A stretch of DNA of 64,000 nucleotides from Amycolatopsis jiangsuensis (lineage in GTDB: Bacteria; Actinomycetota; Actinomycetes; Mycobacteriales; Pseudonocardiaceae): the NCBI RefSeq assembly GCF_014204865.1, contig NZ_JACHMG010000001.1, forward strand, positions 4,738,501-4,802,500, given 5' to 3'. Positions within the stretch are counted from its first letter, which is position 1, and every line of letters starts with the position of its first letter. Below are positions 52,064 to 62,513 of this stretch, one piece after another. A program made the position numbers and the translations under genes. Below the pieces are notes generated by a model, which saw only the letters and a program-made list of their open reading frames with translations, had not been told where the DNA came from and did no database searches.

Positions 52064-52768
52064 TCAGTGCGCCAGGCCGCGCCCGTGCCGGCCGGTGGCG
52101 GACGGATCGGCCGCGGGCAGGTCTGCGGTGGGTGGGTCGGCCGCGGGCGGACGGGCCGCGGACCGACCGGCCGCGGGCGCATCGGCGGCAGGCGGACCGG
52201 CAGCGGTCGGGCCTGCGGTGGGCGAACCGGCAGCAGACGTACTGCCCCCAGACGGACCGGCCATCGGCTGACCGGCAGCAGACGGATCGGCCACGTGCTG
52301 CGGCTGGTCGTCCTCCGGAAGCCGGACCCGGCGGCGGGCGGGCAGCACCGCGATCAGCAGGCCGACAACCGCGATGCCCAGGTGCAGCCAGGTGTCGGCA
52401 GTGCGCAGGTCCAGCGGGTTGCCCAGGCCGGAAACCGGGTTCGTGGTGATCGTGCCGGTGAGCACCAGGCCCCAGACGAACAGCACGCCGTAGCCGATGA
52501 GCAGCACCCAGCCGAACGTCCGGGCGCGGCCGGAGCCGAAGGCCAGCAGCAGGCCGATCACGCCGGTCACCACGTGCACCAGGTTGTTCAGCGGGTTGGC
52601 GGAGAACCGCCACAGATCGGCGTCGTGGTGGCCGGTGAAATCACCGAACCCGGACTTCACGAAACCCAGGATGCCGTAGGCGAGGAAGAGGAGCCCGAGG
52701 ATGGCGGTCAGCACCTGGGCGGGCTGCAGGCCCTCCACCCGCATGCGGGGTTCACGCGCACGAGTCAT
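52064..52768 (-). CDS. DUF4383 membrane protein with long Ala/Pro-rich tail
   Basis: 234 residues. Four membrane helices of the DUF4383 type occupy about residues 15-150 (VLTAILGLLFLAYGILGFV; NPLNNLVHVVTGVIGLLLAF; GWVLLIGYGVLFVWGLVL; TWLHLGIAVVGLLIAVLPA), including the NPLNNLVHVVTG motif. From about residue 160 a repetitive tail of Ala, Pro, Gly and acidic residues follows (PPAADAPAAG, PPTADLPAADP). The tail is not part of the domain and looks expanded. The ATG at 52768 has ggaagga upstream. Function unknown; DUF4383 proteins are often general stress-linked. Confidence 0.82.
   Translation of the reverse strand: MTRAREPRMRVEGLQPAQVLTAILGLLFLAYGILGFVKSGFGDFTGHHDADLWRFSANPLNNLVHVVTGVIGLLLAFGSGRARTFGWVLLIGYGVLFVWGLVLTGTITTNPVSGLGNPLDLRTADTWLHLGIAVVGLLIAVLPARRRVRLPEDDQPQHVADPSAAGQPMAGPSGGSTSAAGSPTAGPTAAGPPAADAPAAGRSAARPPAADPPTADLPAADPSATGRHGRGLAH
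52080..52290. repeat. Low-complexity repeat tract encoding the Ala/Pro tail
   Basis: Short degenerate units such as gcgggcgga, gaccggcag and gaccggccgcggg recur at 12-27 bp intervals through the 3' part of the DUF4383 gene. They maintain the reading frame and give the PxA-type tail. Other frames are also open across it, which is an effect of composition. Confidence 0.55.
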
Positions 52769-52859
52769 GACTTCGGTCCTTCCGTGCGAAGGTTTCGCCG
52801 GGGCATACCCGCGGGACCCGGCGCGAAACGCCGGCCCGCTCGCAGAAAAGAGAATTGCC

Positions 52860-52903
52860 CGCAACCAAGTTGTCCACGAGGAGATATCGAGCACTTGAGT
52901 TGC
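52860..52903. promoter_or_regulatory. Imperfect inverted repeat upstream of the MarR gene
   Basis: gcaaccaag (52860-52868) and cttgagttgc (52894-52903) form an interrupted inverted repeat in the 195-bp divergent gap between the DUF4383 gene and the MarR gene. Each arm resembles a CAAC-(C/T)-CAAGT half-site. Likely an autoregulatory MarR site, by position only. Confidence 0.35.
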
Positions 52904-52963
52904 TACACCGGCGGGGTTTCCGGGAGGATGGAGGGTTACCGGCCGACCAGCGAGGAGGAGCCC

Positions 52964-53437
52964 ATGACCAGCCCGGATCCGGGGGAGACCGGTTCGCTGC
53001 TGCTCGACGACCAGCTCTGCTTCGGACTGTACTCGGCGTCGCGTGCGATCACCTCGCTGTACCGCACCCTGCTCGAACCACTGGATCTCACCTATCCGCA
53101 GTACCTCGTGATGCTGGCGCTGTGGGAGGAGGACGGGCGGCAGGTCAAGGAGCTCGGCACCGCGCTGAACCTCGACTCGGGCACGCTGTCGCCGCTGCTG
53201 AAGCGGCTGGAGAAGTCCGGTCTCGTGACCCGCGAGCGGCAGGCCGACGACGAGCGCTCCGTCCGGATCCGGCTCACCGAAGCGGGCACCGCGCTGCGCG
53301 CGCGGGCCGAGCGGATCCCGCCGCACATCGGGGCCGCGATGGGCTTCGACTCGGTGACGTTGACCCGGATGCGCGCCGCGATGGACCAGCTGACCGCGTC
53401 GGTGAACGCCTATCGGGAGTCGTTTCCCCCGGCTTGA
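52964..53437 (+). CDS. MarR-family transcriptional regulator
   Basis: 157 residues with LLLDDQLCFGLYSASRAITS at the start, YPQYLVMLALWEEDGRQVKE, recognition-helix region LDSGTLSPLLKRLEKSGLV and wing RQADDERSVRIRLTEAG. The Cys in DDQLCFGLY is at the position of the peroxide-sensing Cys of OhrR proteins, so an organic-peroxide sensor is plausible, but no ohr gene adjoins it. The ATG at 52964 has gaggagga upstream. It is divergent from the DUF4383 gene. Confidence 0.88.
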   Translation: MTSPDPGETGSLLLDDQLCFGLYSASRAITSLYRTLLEPLDLTYPQYLVMLALWEEDGRQVKELGTALNLDSGTLSPLLKRLEKSGLVTRERQADDERSVRIRLTEAGTALRARAERIPPHIGAAMGFDSVTLTRMRAAMDQLTASVNAYRESFPPA

Positions 53438-53475
53438 TCTCCGCGTCCGCGCGCCGTGGCTAGCATGGACGGGCG

Positions 53476-54321
53476 ATGAATTCACGAGACGACGCACTGC
53501 AGGCGATCGAAGCGAGCCTCGACCGGCCGTCGGCCGCCCGGGTCTACGACTACTTCATCGGCGGGAACACGCACTACGCGGTCGACCGCGAGTTCGCCGA
53601 GAAGGTCCGCAACCGGTTGCCGCTGATCGGTGACTACTGCCGGACCAGCCGCCAGTTCCTCGGCCGGGCGGTCCGCCGGTGCGTGCGCGAGGGCATCCGG
53701 CAGTTCGTCGACCTCGGCTCGGGCCTGCCGACCACGGGCAACGTGCACGAGGTCGCCGACGACGAGCGTCCGGACCACGACGTGCGCGTGCTCTACCTCG
53801 ACAACGAGGCGGTGGCGCTGGCGCATTCGGAAATCCTGCTCGCCGACACCGCGGACCCGGACCGGCACCAGGCGCTCGCGGCGGACCTGCTGCGTCCCGG
53901 TGACCTCTGGGAACGGGTGCTCGACTCCGACGTGATCGACGCCGGGCAGCCGATCGCGCTGATCGTCAACGCGGTACTGCACTTCATCCAGGACGACCAG
54001 GATCCGGACGGGATGCTGGCCACCTACCGTGAACAGCTCGCACCGGGGTCGCTGCTGGTGCTGTCGCAGATGACCAACGAGAACCCGGTGGACGACGAGG
54101 AGAGGCAGGCGCTGGCCGACCTCGTCGAGTACTACAAGTCGACCACCAACCCGGCGGTGTTGCGCACCGTGACGGAATTCGAGCGGTTCTTCGGCGGCTG
54201 GCCGATGCTGGAACCGGGGCTGGGGTACGCGCCCGCGTTCCATCCGGACGCCGCCACCGTGTTCGCGGACTCCCCCTCGGAGTCACGCGTGATCGGCGGG
54301 ATCGCGCGCAAGCCGCGGTGA
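53476..54321 (+). CDS. SAM-dependent methyltransferase, Methyltransf_19 (DUF574) family
   Basis: 281 residues. The family start RPSAARVYDYFIGGNTHYAV with DREFAEKV is diagnostic. The SAM loop is FVDLGSGLPTTGNVHEV, and LYLDNEAVALAHSE and IVNAVLHFIQDDQDP follow. These proteins are abundant in actinomycetes and often of unknown substrate. It follows the MarR gene by 38 bp and ends two bases before the convergent patatin gene. Confidence 0.92.
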   Translation: MNSRDDALQAIEASLDRPSAARVYDYFIGGNTHYAVDREFAEKVRNRLPLIGDYCRTSRQFLGRAVRRCVREGIRQFVDLGSGLPTTGNVHEVADDERPDHDVRVLYLDNEAVALAHSEILLADTADPDRHQALAADLLRPGDLWERVLDSDVIDAGQPIALIVNAVLHFIQDDQDPDGMLATYREQLAPGSLLVLSQMTNENPVDDEERQALADLVEYYKSTTNPAVLRTVTEFERFFGGWPMLEPGLGYAPAFHPDAATVFADSPSESRVIGGIARKPR

Positions 54322-54323
54322 CG

Positions 54324-55253
54324 TCACGAGGCCTCGCGCAGCAGGTCCAACGCGTTGTAGGTCGCGTCGCGCCCGAGCTCCACCGCCTTGCGCAGCACGG
54401 CCGGATCACGCTCCAGCACCACCACGTCCGGCGCGCCCGCCGGCGGGCGGATGCTGGCCAGCCGCGGATCGTCGGCGAGCATGCGCTCGTCGTCCAGATC
54501 CCGCTGGTACTGCGCGTGCCAGGCCTCGACGGTGCCCGGCGCGTGCCGGCGGAGGAACCGCGGCACCACGACGTCCTGCACCCGCGGCGTCGGCAGCGGT
54601 GGTTCGTCCGCCCGCCGGGTGCGCAGCACGAGCACGTCGGTCGCGCCTTGGGCGAGCGCGGTGCGGAACGGCAGCGGCTCGGCGATCCCCGCGTCCACGA
54701 ACCGCCGCCCGCCCATGGCGATCGGCGGCCCGGCGAGCACCGGCATGCACGACGACGCGGCGAGCGCGGTCTTGATCCCGTCGACGTCGGTGATGAACGG
54801 GTGCAGATCGGTCGACTCGCCGGTGTCGGCGTCGGTGGCCAGCGGGTGGAAGGTGACCGGATTGGCCAGTACCGCCGGGAAGTCCATCGGCTCCAGCACC
54901 GAGTAGACCTGGTGCACGAGGTACTCGAGGTCGATCACCGCCCGGCCGCGCAGGGTGTGCAGTGGATTGATGATCCGCCGCATCACGACCGGGTTCCACC
55001 AGGTGCGCACCCCGGTCTGTGAACGGCCGGACAGCAGCCAGGCCGCGTTGAGCGATCCGGCGGAGGAGCCGTAGACCGCGTCGAACGCCGGCGTGGCCCC
55101 GAGCTCGTCCAGCGCGAGCACCATTCCGCTGGAGTAGGTACCCCGGCTGCTTCCCCCTTCGACGGCGAGCGCGAGCCGCCGCCCGTCGGTCCGCCTTCCC
55201 GGCTCGCTGCCTGCCGCCATCCGCTCGTTGATCAGCTCCAGAACCGGGTGCAC
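54324..55253 (-). CDS. Patatin-like phospholipase
   Basis: About 309 residues. The oxyanion hole is EGGSSRGTYSSG, the nucleophile elbow GSSAGSLNAAW (GxSxG) and the dyad Asp FVDAGIAEPLPF (DG/A motif as DAG). Patatin-type lipases use a Ser-Asp dyad to hydrolyse lipid acyl esters. The start is uncertain: I prefer the GTG at 55253 (aggatgg upstream); a GTG at 55301 extends it by 16 residues. It is convergent with the methyltransferase and 60 bp downstream of the VOC gene in the same direction. Confidence 0.88.
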   Translation of the reverse strand: MHPVLELINERMAAGSEPGRRTDGRRLALAVEGGSSRGTYSSGMVLALDELGATPAFDAVYGSSAGSLNAAWLLSGRSQTGVRTWWNPVVMRRIINPLHTLRGRAVIDLEYLVHQVYSVLEPMDFPAVLANPVTFHPLATDADTGESTDLHPFITDVDGIKTALAASSCMPVLAGPPIAMGGRRFVDAGIAEPLPFRTALAQGATDVLVLRTRRADEPPLPTPRVQDVVVPRFLRRHAPGTVEAWHAQYQRDLDDERMLADDPRLASIRPPAGAPDVVVLERDPAVLRKAVELGRDATYNALDLLREAS

Positions 55254-55313
55254 AGATCCATCCTGGTCGTTTCGCACGATCCGTCGACCCGATTTGCCCA
55301 CCCCGCTGGGTGA

Positions 55314-55754
55314 TCAGCCCAGCTCTTCGGCCAATCCGACGATGATGCCCTCCGGACCACGCAGGTAGCAGAGCCGGTAAATGTCCTCGTACCGCACCAC
55401 CTCGCCGACGAGCTCGGCGCCGTGGGCCAGCGCACGGGCGACGACCTCGTCGACGTCGTCGACGGCGAACATCATCCGCCGGATGCCCAGCGTGTTCGAC
55501 GGTGTCTCGCCACGCTCCCCGCCGATCGCCTTCGGCGTGTGGAACATCGCCAGTTCGACGCGGCCCTGTCCACCGGGGACGCGCAGCATCGCGACCTCCT
55601 GCCGGGCGCCGTCGATCCCGATCACCCGGTCCACCCAGGACCCCTCGACCGGGTTCCGGTTCTCCAGCTCCATCCCGAGCTCGACGAAGAAGGCGATGAC
55701 CGCGTCGAGGTCTTCGACCACGATGAGGACGTTGTCCATCCGCTGGATTGCCAT
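55314..55754 (-). CDS. VOC-superfamily (glyoxalase-like) protein
   Basis: 146 residues: MDNVLIVVEDLDAVIAFFVE at the N-terminus, then AMLRVPGGQGRVELAMFHTP, the second module IRRMMFAVDDVDEVVARALA and end LCYLRGPEGIIVGLAEELG. His/Glu metal-ligand positions look at least partly kept. It is divergent from a PadR regulator with a palindrome in the gap, so it is the likely target of that regulator. Confidence 0.86.
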   Translation of the reverse strand: MAIQRMDNVLIVVEDLDAVIAFFVELGMELENRNPVEGSWVDRVIGIDGARQEVAMLRVPGGQGRVELAMFHTPKAIGGERGETPSNTLGIRRMMFAVDDVDEVVARALAHGAELVGEVVRYEDIYRLCYLRGPEGIIVGLAEELG

Positions 55755-55777
55755 GCGGCACCCTAGCGCGAGAGTGA

Positions 55778-58384
<2,607 letters not shown>

Positions 58385-58413
58385 CGGCTTGCGTGCACTG
58401 GCAGGATGGCTGC

Positions 58414-59382
58414 GTGCGAGACGTATGCGTGATCGGGCTCGGGCTCATCGGCGGATCGGTGCTGCGGGGCGCCGCGGCGAGTGGCAGGACCGCGTGGGGC
58501 GCCACTGTGTCCGAAGTGGACGCGGACGCGGCCAGCCGGAGCGGTTACGAGGTGACCGCGAACGTCGAGGCCGCTCTGCACCGCGCTGCCGAGGCGGACG
58601 CGATCGTGGTCGTGTCCGTGCCGTTGCCCGCGGTGGAGAACCTGTTGCGGCTGGTCTCGCAGCACGCGTCGCACTGCCTGCTCACCGACGTGGTCAGCGT
58701 GAAGGGCCCCATGCTCGAAGCTGTCCGCCGGCGCGCGCCGTACACGCGTTACGTGGGCGGGCATCCGATGGCTGGCACCGCGGATTCGGGCTGGGTTGCG
58801 GGCAGCGCCGAGCTGTTCCGCGCCGCGCCGTGGGTGGTCGCGGTCGAGGACGACACGGACCTGGCGGCGTGGGCCGAAGTCGCCGAACTGGTCCTCGACC
58901 TCGGCGCCTTCGCCGTACCACTGCCCGCGGATTCGCACGACGAGACCGTCGCCCGGATTTCCCACCTGCCCCACCTGTTCGCCGCGATCCTGGCCTCGGT
59001 CGGCGCGCAGGGCGGCCCGCTGGCGATGTCGCTGGCCGCAGGCTCGTTCCGCGACGGCACCCGGGTGGCCGGATCGTCGCCGGAACTCGTGCGGGCGATG
59101 ACCGAGGGGAACCGCGAGGCACTGCTCCCGATCGTCGACGACGCGCTCGGCCGCCTCGGCGCCGCCCGTGGTTCGCTCGCCTCCACCGGCGGGCTGGCCG
59201 TGACGATCAACGCCGGGCACGAAGGCGCGCTCGCCCTCTCCGCGGAACGCGACGCGTTGCGGGCAGGTGTCCGCATCGACCTCACCGCGCCGGACGCCCG
59301 CGAGGGCCTCATCGCGCTGGGCGAACGCGGCGGCCGGATCACCGGCTTCGAAGGCAGCGTCGCGCTCGGCGAGGTGTCCTGA
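58414..59382 (+). CDS. tyrA: Prephenate dehydrogenase (TyrA)
   Basis: 322 residues from a GTG at 58414. NAD(P) loop VIGLGLIGGSVLRG, then VVVSVPLPAVENLL, LLTDVVSVKG and the prephenate-site motif YVGGHPMAGTADSG. Later HDETVARISHLPHLFAAIL and AGSFRDGTRVAGSSPELV are typical. It makes 4-hydroxyphenylpyruvate (or works on arogenate) for tyrosine. No ACT domain is fused, as is normal in this group. It lies 29 bp after the FadH-like gene but is probably separately expressed. Confidence 0.93.
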   Translation: MRDVCVIGLGLIGGSVLRGAAASGRTAWGATVSEVDADAASRSGYEVTANVEAALHRAAEADAIVVVSVPLPAVENLLRLVSQHASHCLLTDVVSVKGPMLEAVRRRAPYTRYVGGHPMAGTADSGWVAGSAELFRAAPWVVAVEDDTDLAAWAEVAELVLDLGAFAVPLPADSHDETVARISHLPHLFAAILASVGAQGGPLAMSLAAGSFRDGTRVAGSSPELVRAMTEGNREALLPIVDDALGRLGAARGSLASTGGLAVTINAGHEGALALSAERDALRAGVRIDLTAPDAREGLIALGERGGRITGFEGSVALGEVS

Positions 59383-59462
59383 CCGATTCGCCAGGACTTG
59401 CCCGGACCGCCGGTTGTGTGACGATGGAGCCCACACTGTCGGCGGAAACGGGGAGGCCCGGA

Positions 59463-59690
59463 ATGGGCATCAATTTCGACGAGATCAAGGACAAAGCGAC
59501 CGGCGCGCTGCGCGACAACAGCGAGAAGATCGAACAGGGGCTGGACAAGGCCGCGCAGTTCGCGAAGTCGCGGGTCGCCGGCCACGATTCGAAGATCGAC
59601 GGCGGCGTGGAAAAGGCCAAGGATCTTCTCGGCAAGGTCAGCGGCAAACCCGAGGACGGCGACCAGCCCGGCCCGAAGCCTCCGCAGTAA
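59463..59690 (+). CDS. Rv0909-type antitoxin-like small protein
   Basis: 75 residues, highly helical and charged: FDEIKDKATGALRDNSEKIE, QGLDKAAQFAKSRVAGHDSK and EKAKDLLGKV, ending in a Pro-rich tail. It fits the MT0933/Rv0909 antitoxin-like family, in which Rv0909 partners an SRPBCC-fold toxin. No toxin gene adjoins it; the nearest SRPBCC gene is at 61806. The ATG at 59463 has ggaggc upstream. A general stress or structural role is also possible. Confidence 0.75.
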   Translation: MGINFDEIKDKATGALRDNSEKIEQGLDKAAQFAKSRVAGHDSKIDGGVEKAKDLLGKVSGKPEDGDQPGPKPPQ

Positions 59691-59710
59691 TCCGGCGCCG
59701 GGGTGGCCTC

Positions 59711-59742
59711 GTGGTGCGGCCGGCCGGAACCGGCCGCACCAC
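59711..59742. terminator. Bidirectional terminator hairpin
   Basis: gtggtgcggccgg and ccggccgcaccac are perfect 13-bp inverted copies with a 6-nt loop, between the antitoxin-like gene (end 59690) and the FUSC gene (end 59769). Confidence 0.8.
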
Positions 59743-59768
59743 GCACGAGACCGGTGGTACGTGCGAGG

Positions 59769-61730
59769 TCAGGTGCGCCGGTGGTAGGGCAGGAACCGGC
59801 GCATCAGCCGCAGCGGCGACTGTTCCACCAGGTCCGGGCCGCGGACCGCGTCGAACGTCGAGCCGAGCTGGTCGGCCACGCCGGCGAGGCGTGGGTTGTC
59901 CGGCATCGGCATCGAATCCGGGTCGCGTTGTTCACGCACCGCGGTGGCCAGTTCCGCGAGCGCGGCGGTGACCAGCTCGATGTCCGCGGGCGACGGCGAC
60001 GGAGTGCCCCTGCCGATCGTCACGCCGACCTCGGTCACCGCGTCGGTCACCCGTTCCAGCCCGGCGATCACCGGCCACCACGCGACCGCCTGCCGTCCTG
60101 CCGGCGACGGCTCCACGATGACCTGCTGGAACGCCGTGCGCAGGTCGGCCAGCGCCCGGTACGCCGCCCGCCGGGCCCGCGAGCGGGCCAGCCGCGCCTC
60201 GTTCGTCGAGGTGCGCACCATGGCCGCGCGCACGTAGGACGCGACCTCGTCGAAGCTGTCCGCCAGCCGTCCGCCGACCTGCGGACGGCGCGAACCCGGC
60301 CAGAGCAGGTAGCCGATGACGAGCACGATCAGGCAGCCGGTCACGGTGTCCACGAGCCGGGCCAGCACCACCGGCCAGCTGCCCGTCCTGGCGAGGTCCA
60401 TCTGCAGGATGATCAGCGGCGTGACGAAGGTGCCGAGCATGCCGTAGTTGCGGACCTTGCCCACCGCGGCCCCGCCGGCGAACGCGGCGATCAGCACCAC
60501 GAGCACCCAGCCACGCGCGCCGACCGCGAGAACCACCGCGCCGATGCCGACGCCCGCGACCGTGCCGAGCCCACGCAGCACCGCGCGGCCGAACACCGAG
60601 CCGAAGTCCGGTTTCAGCACCACGCCGACGGTCAGCGTGATCCAGTACGAGCGCTCGAACGGAACCAGCAGCGCCACCACCTCTGCCACCGCCACGCACA
60701 CGGTGAGCCGCAAGGCGACCAGCCAGGTCAGCGGGCCGGAGATCAGCGACCCTGCCCACTGACGTACGCGTCGCAGGGGCGAAACCGGCTCACGACGCTG
60801 CCGGTCGTCGCCCTGCTCGATCCGCTTCAGACCGGTGTAGAGCGCGGCCGACAGCGGGTCGGGGTCCTGCTCCGGGAGCTCGGGCGGAGCCGCCAGCGGC
60901 TGCGCGGCGAGCACCGAAGCGGCCACGCCGGTGAGGTAGTCGATCACCTCGTCCGGAGCGCGGCGTCCGGCGTTCACCATCGCCACCGCCGCCTCCACGG
61001 CCGGGGTCGCCGCCGAGAGCCGGTTCAGCAGCCGCCGGTAGGTCGCGTCGCGGCCGGACAGCCACGAACGCGCGATGAGCAACCGGTCGTACGCGGTGCT
61101 CATCGCGGTCGTGAGCTGATGGCGGGCGACACGCGAGGTCGGTTCGTCGGTGGCCGAGAGCATGGCCGCGAGTTCGATGTACACCTGCGCGACCGCCGAA
61201 CGTTCCGGGCTCGTCGCCCGCACCGTCCAGGTCACGAGTGCCACGAGCAGCGCCCACACCGCACCCACGCAGAAGTAGCCGAACAGCACTTCGACCCGCA
61301 GGCCCGTGGCATGCTGCGCGGTGCCGAGCACGCAGAAGACGAACATCTGCAAAGCCGCCACCGACGCGTTGCTCCCCGCCGCGCTGATCAACGCCGACAC
61401 CGCCGCGACGAGCACGACCGCCGGAACCGACCACGCCGGCATGCCACCGGTGAGCAGGCCGATCAGGTAGCCTCCGGCGGCGGCGACCGTCGAACCGCCC
61501 AGCCTGCGGGCCCGGTAGCGGTAGGTGCCGGCCGCCTCCGACAGCACGACCGGCAGCGCACCGGTGGACATCAACGCGCCGACCGCGATGTCCCCGAGTG
61601 CGTAGGCGACCGCGAGCGGCGTGGCGAGCGAGATCGCCGCGCGGATGACCATGTTCCACGGAACGGGCACCTGTTTCGGACGCAGGAGCTGCACCAGCCA
61701 GTGCGGTGCGGCGAAATCGGGGCGGCTCAC
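59769..61730 (-). CDS. FUSC-family (aromatic acid exporter-like) membrane protein
   Basis: 653 residues in the YccS/AaeB-type layout: a first cluster of about six helices (WNMVIRAAISLATPLAVAYAL to LFGYFCVGAVWALLVALVTW), a ~170-residue cytoplasmic region, a second cluster of helices (LTWLVALRLTVCVAVAEVVAL; YWITLTVGVVLKPDFGSVF, the FUSC signature) and a C-terminal helical domain. Such proteins are proposed exporters of aromatic acids. The ATG at 61730 is direct. It is divergent from the SRPBCC gene. Confidence 0.88.
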   Translation of the reverse strand: MSRPDFAAPHWLVQLLRPKQVPVPWNMVIRAAISLATPLAVAYALGDIAVGALMSTGALPVVLSEAAGTYRYRARRLGGSTVAAAGGYLIGLLTGGMPAWSVPAVVLVAAVSALISAAGSNASVAALQMFVFCVLGTAQHATGLRVEVLFGYFCVGAVWALLVALVTWTVRATSPERSAVAQVYIELAAMLSATDEPTSRVARHQLTTAMSTAYDRLLIARSWLSGRDATYRRLLNRLSAATPAVEAAVAMVNAGRRAPDEVIDYLTGVAASVLAAQPLAAPPELPEQDPDPLSAALYTGLKRIEQGDDRQRREPVSPLRRVRQWAGSLISGPLTWLVALRLTVCVAVAEVVALLVPFERSYWITLTVGVVLKPDFGSVFGRAVLRGLGTVAGVGIGAVVLAVGARGWVLVVLIAAFAGGAAVGKVRNYGMLGTFVTPLIILQMDLARTGSWPVVLARLVDTVTGCLIVLVIGYLLWPGSRRPQVGGRLADSFDEVASYVRAAMVRTSTNEARLARSRARRAAYRALADLRTAFQQVIVEPSPAGRQAVAWWPVIAGLERVTDAVTEVGVTIGRGTPSPSPADIELVTAALAELATAVREQRDPDSMPMPDNPRLAGVADQLGSTFDAVRGPDLVEQSPLRLMRRFLPYHRRT

Positions 61731-61805
61731 GCCCCCATCTTGACCTACCGGCCCCGCGCGGGATTAATTATCCACCTGCCAACAACTTCTCTCGGGAGGA
61801 CACCG

Positions 61806-62249
61806 ATGCGCGGACGCAGGTACTCGTTCGAGGTCAACCGCGTGAGCACCGCGTCGCCGGCCACGCTGTTCCGGCTGGAAACCGACGGCCCGCAGTGGTC
61901 GAGCTGGGGCCGCCCGTTCATCGTGCAGGCCCGCTGGGCCGAACGCGGCGACGACGGCGGCGTGGGCGCGGTCCGCGAACTCGGCCTCTGGCCGGTCCTG
62001 ATCCGGGAGAAGACCCTGGAGTACGAGCCCGACCGGCGGCACGTCTACACGCTCGTCGGTCCGGCCCCGCTCCAGGACTACCGCGGCGAAGTGCTCTTCA
62101 CGCCCAACTCCGGCGGCGGCACCGACCTGCGCTGGACCGCGGCGTTCACCGAATCCGTACCCGGCACCGGTCCACTCCTGCGGACCGCGTTGCGCGGGGC
62201 GATCGGGCTCCTCTCCGCCCGCCTGGTGAAAGGCGCGGAGAAACGCTGA
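61806..62249 (+). CDS. SRPBCC (START-like) family protein
   Basis: 147 residues of the polyketide-cyclase/SRPBCC type: RYSFEVNRVSTASPATLFRL, PQWSSWGRPFIVQARW, then DYRGEVLFTPNSGGGTDLRW and a long C-terminal helix RGAIGLLSARLVKGAEK. The ATG at 61806 has ggagga upstream. Members bind hydrophobic ligands or act as toxins (Rv0910). Its function cannot be told from sequence. Confidence 0.82.
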   Translation: MRGRRYSFEVNRVSTASPATLFRLETDGPQWSSWGRPFIVQARWAERGDDGGVGAVRELGLWPVLIREKTLEYEPDRRHVYTLVGPAPLQDYRGEVLFTPNSGGGTDLRWTAAFTESVPGTGPLLRTALRGAIGLLSARLVKGAEKR

Positions 62250-62513
62250 GCCGGCGGGTTCTCTTGCACGCGAAGCGTCCCGGGCGCTGTCCGGAGGCAC
62301 GGGCTCCGTGGGCTCCGTGAGGCACGGGCTACGCAGACTTCACGCCCTACAGCTCGCGGGCACCGCGGGTCACGGCTCGCGGGCACCGCAGGCCACGTAC
62401 CCCACGGCTCGCGGACTTCATGCCCTACGACTCGCGCGCTCTACCGGGCAAGAGTCCGTGGAATCCACTTTCTCGCGCCAGAATTTTCTCAGTGTTCCTT
62501 CCGGGCCTGCCCC
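62250..62513. repeat. Non-coding tract with imperfect direct repeats
   Basis: gctcgcgggcaccgc occurs at about 62352 and 62375, each followed by a related nnnncacg. A second pair, gacttca(c/t)gccctac, lies at 62336 and 62414. Several further ggctccgtg/ggcacggg pieces occur. It looks like decayed tandem repeats with no gene. Confidence 0.55.
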
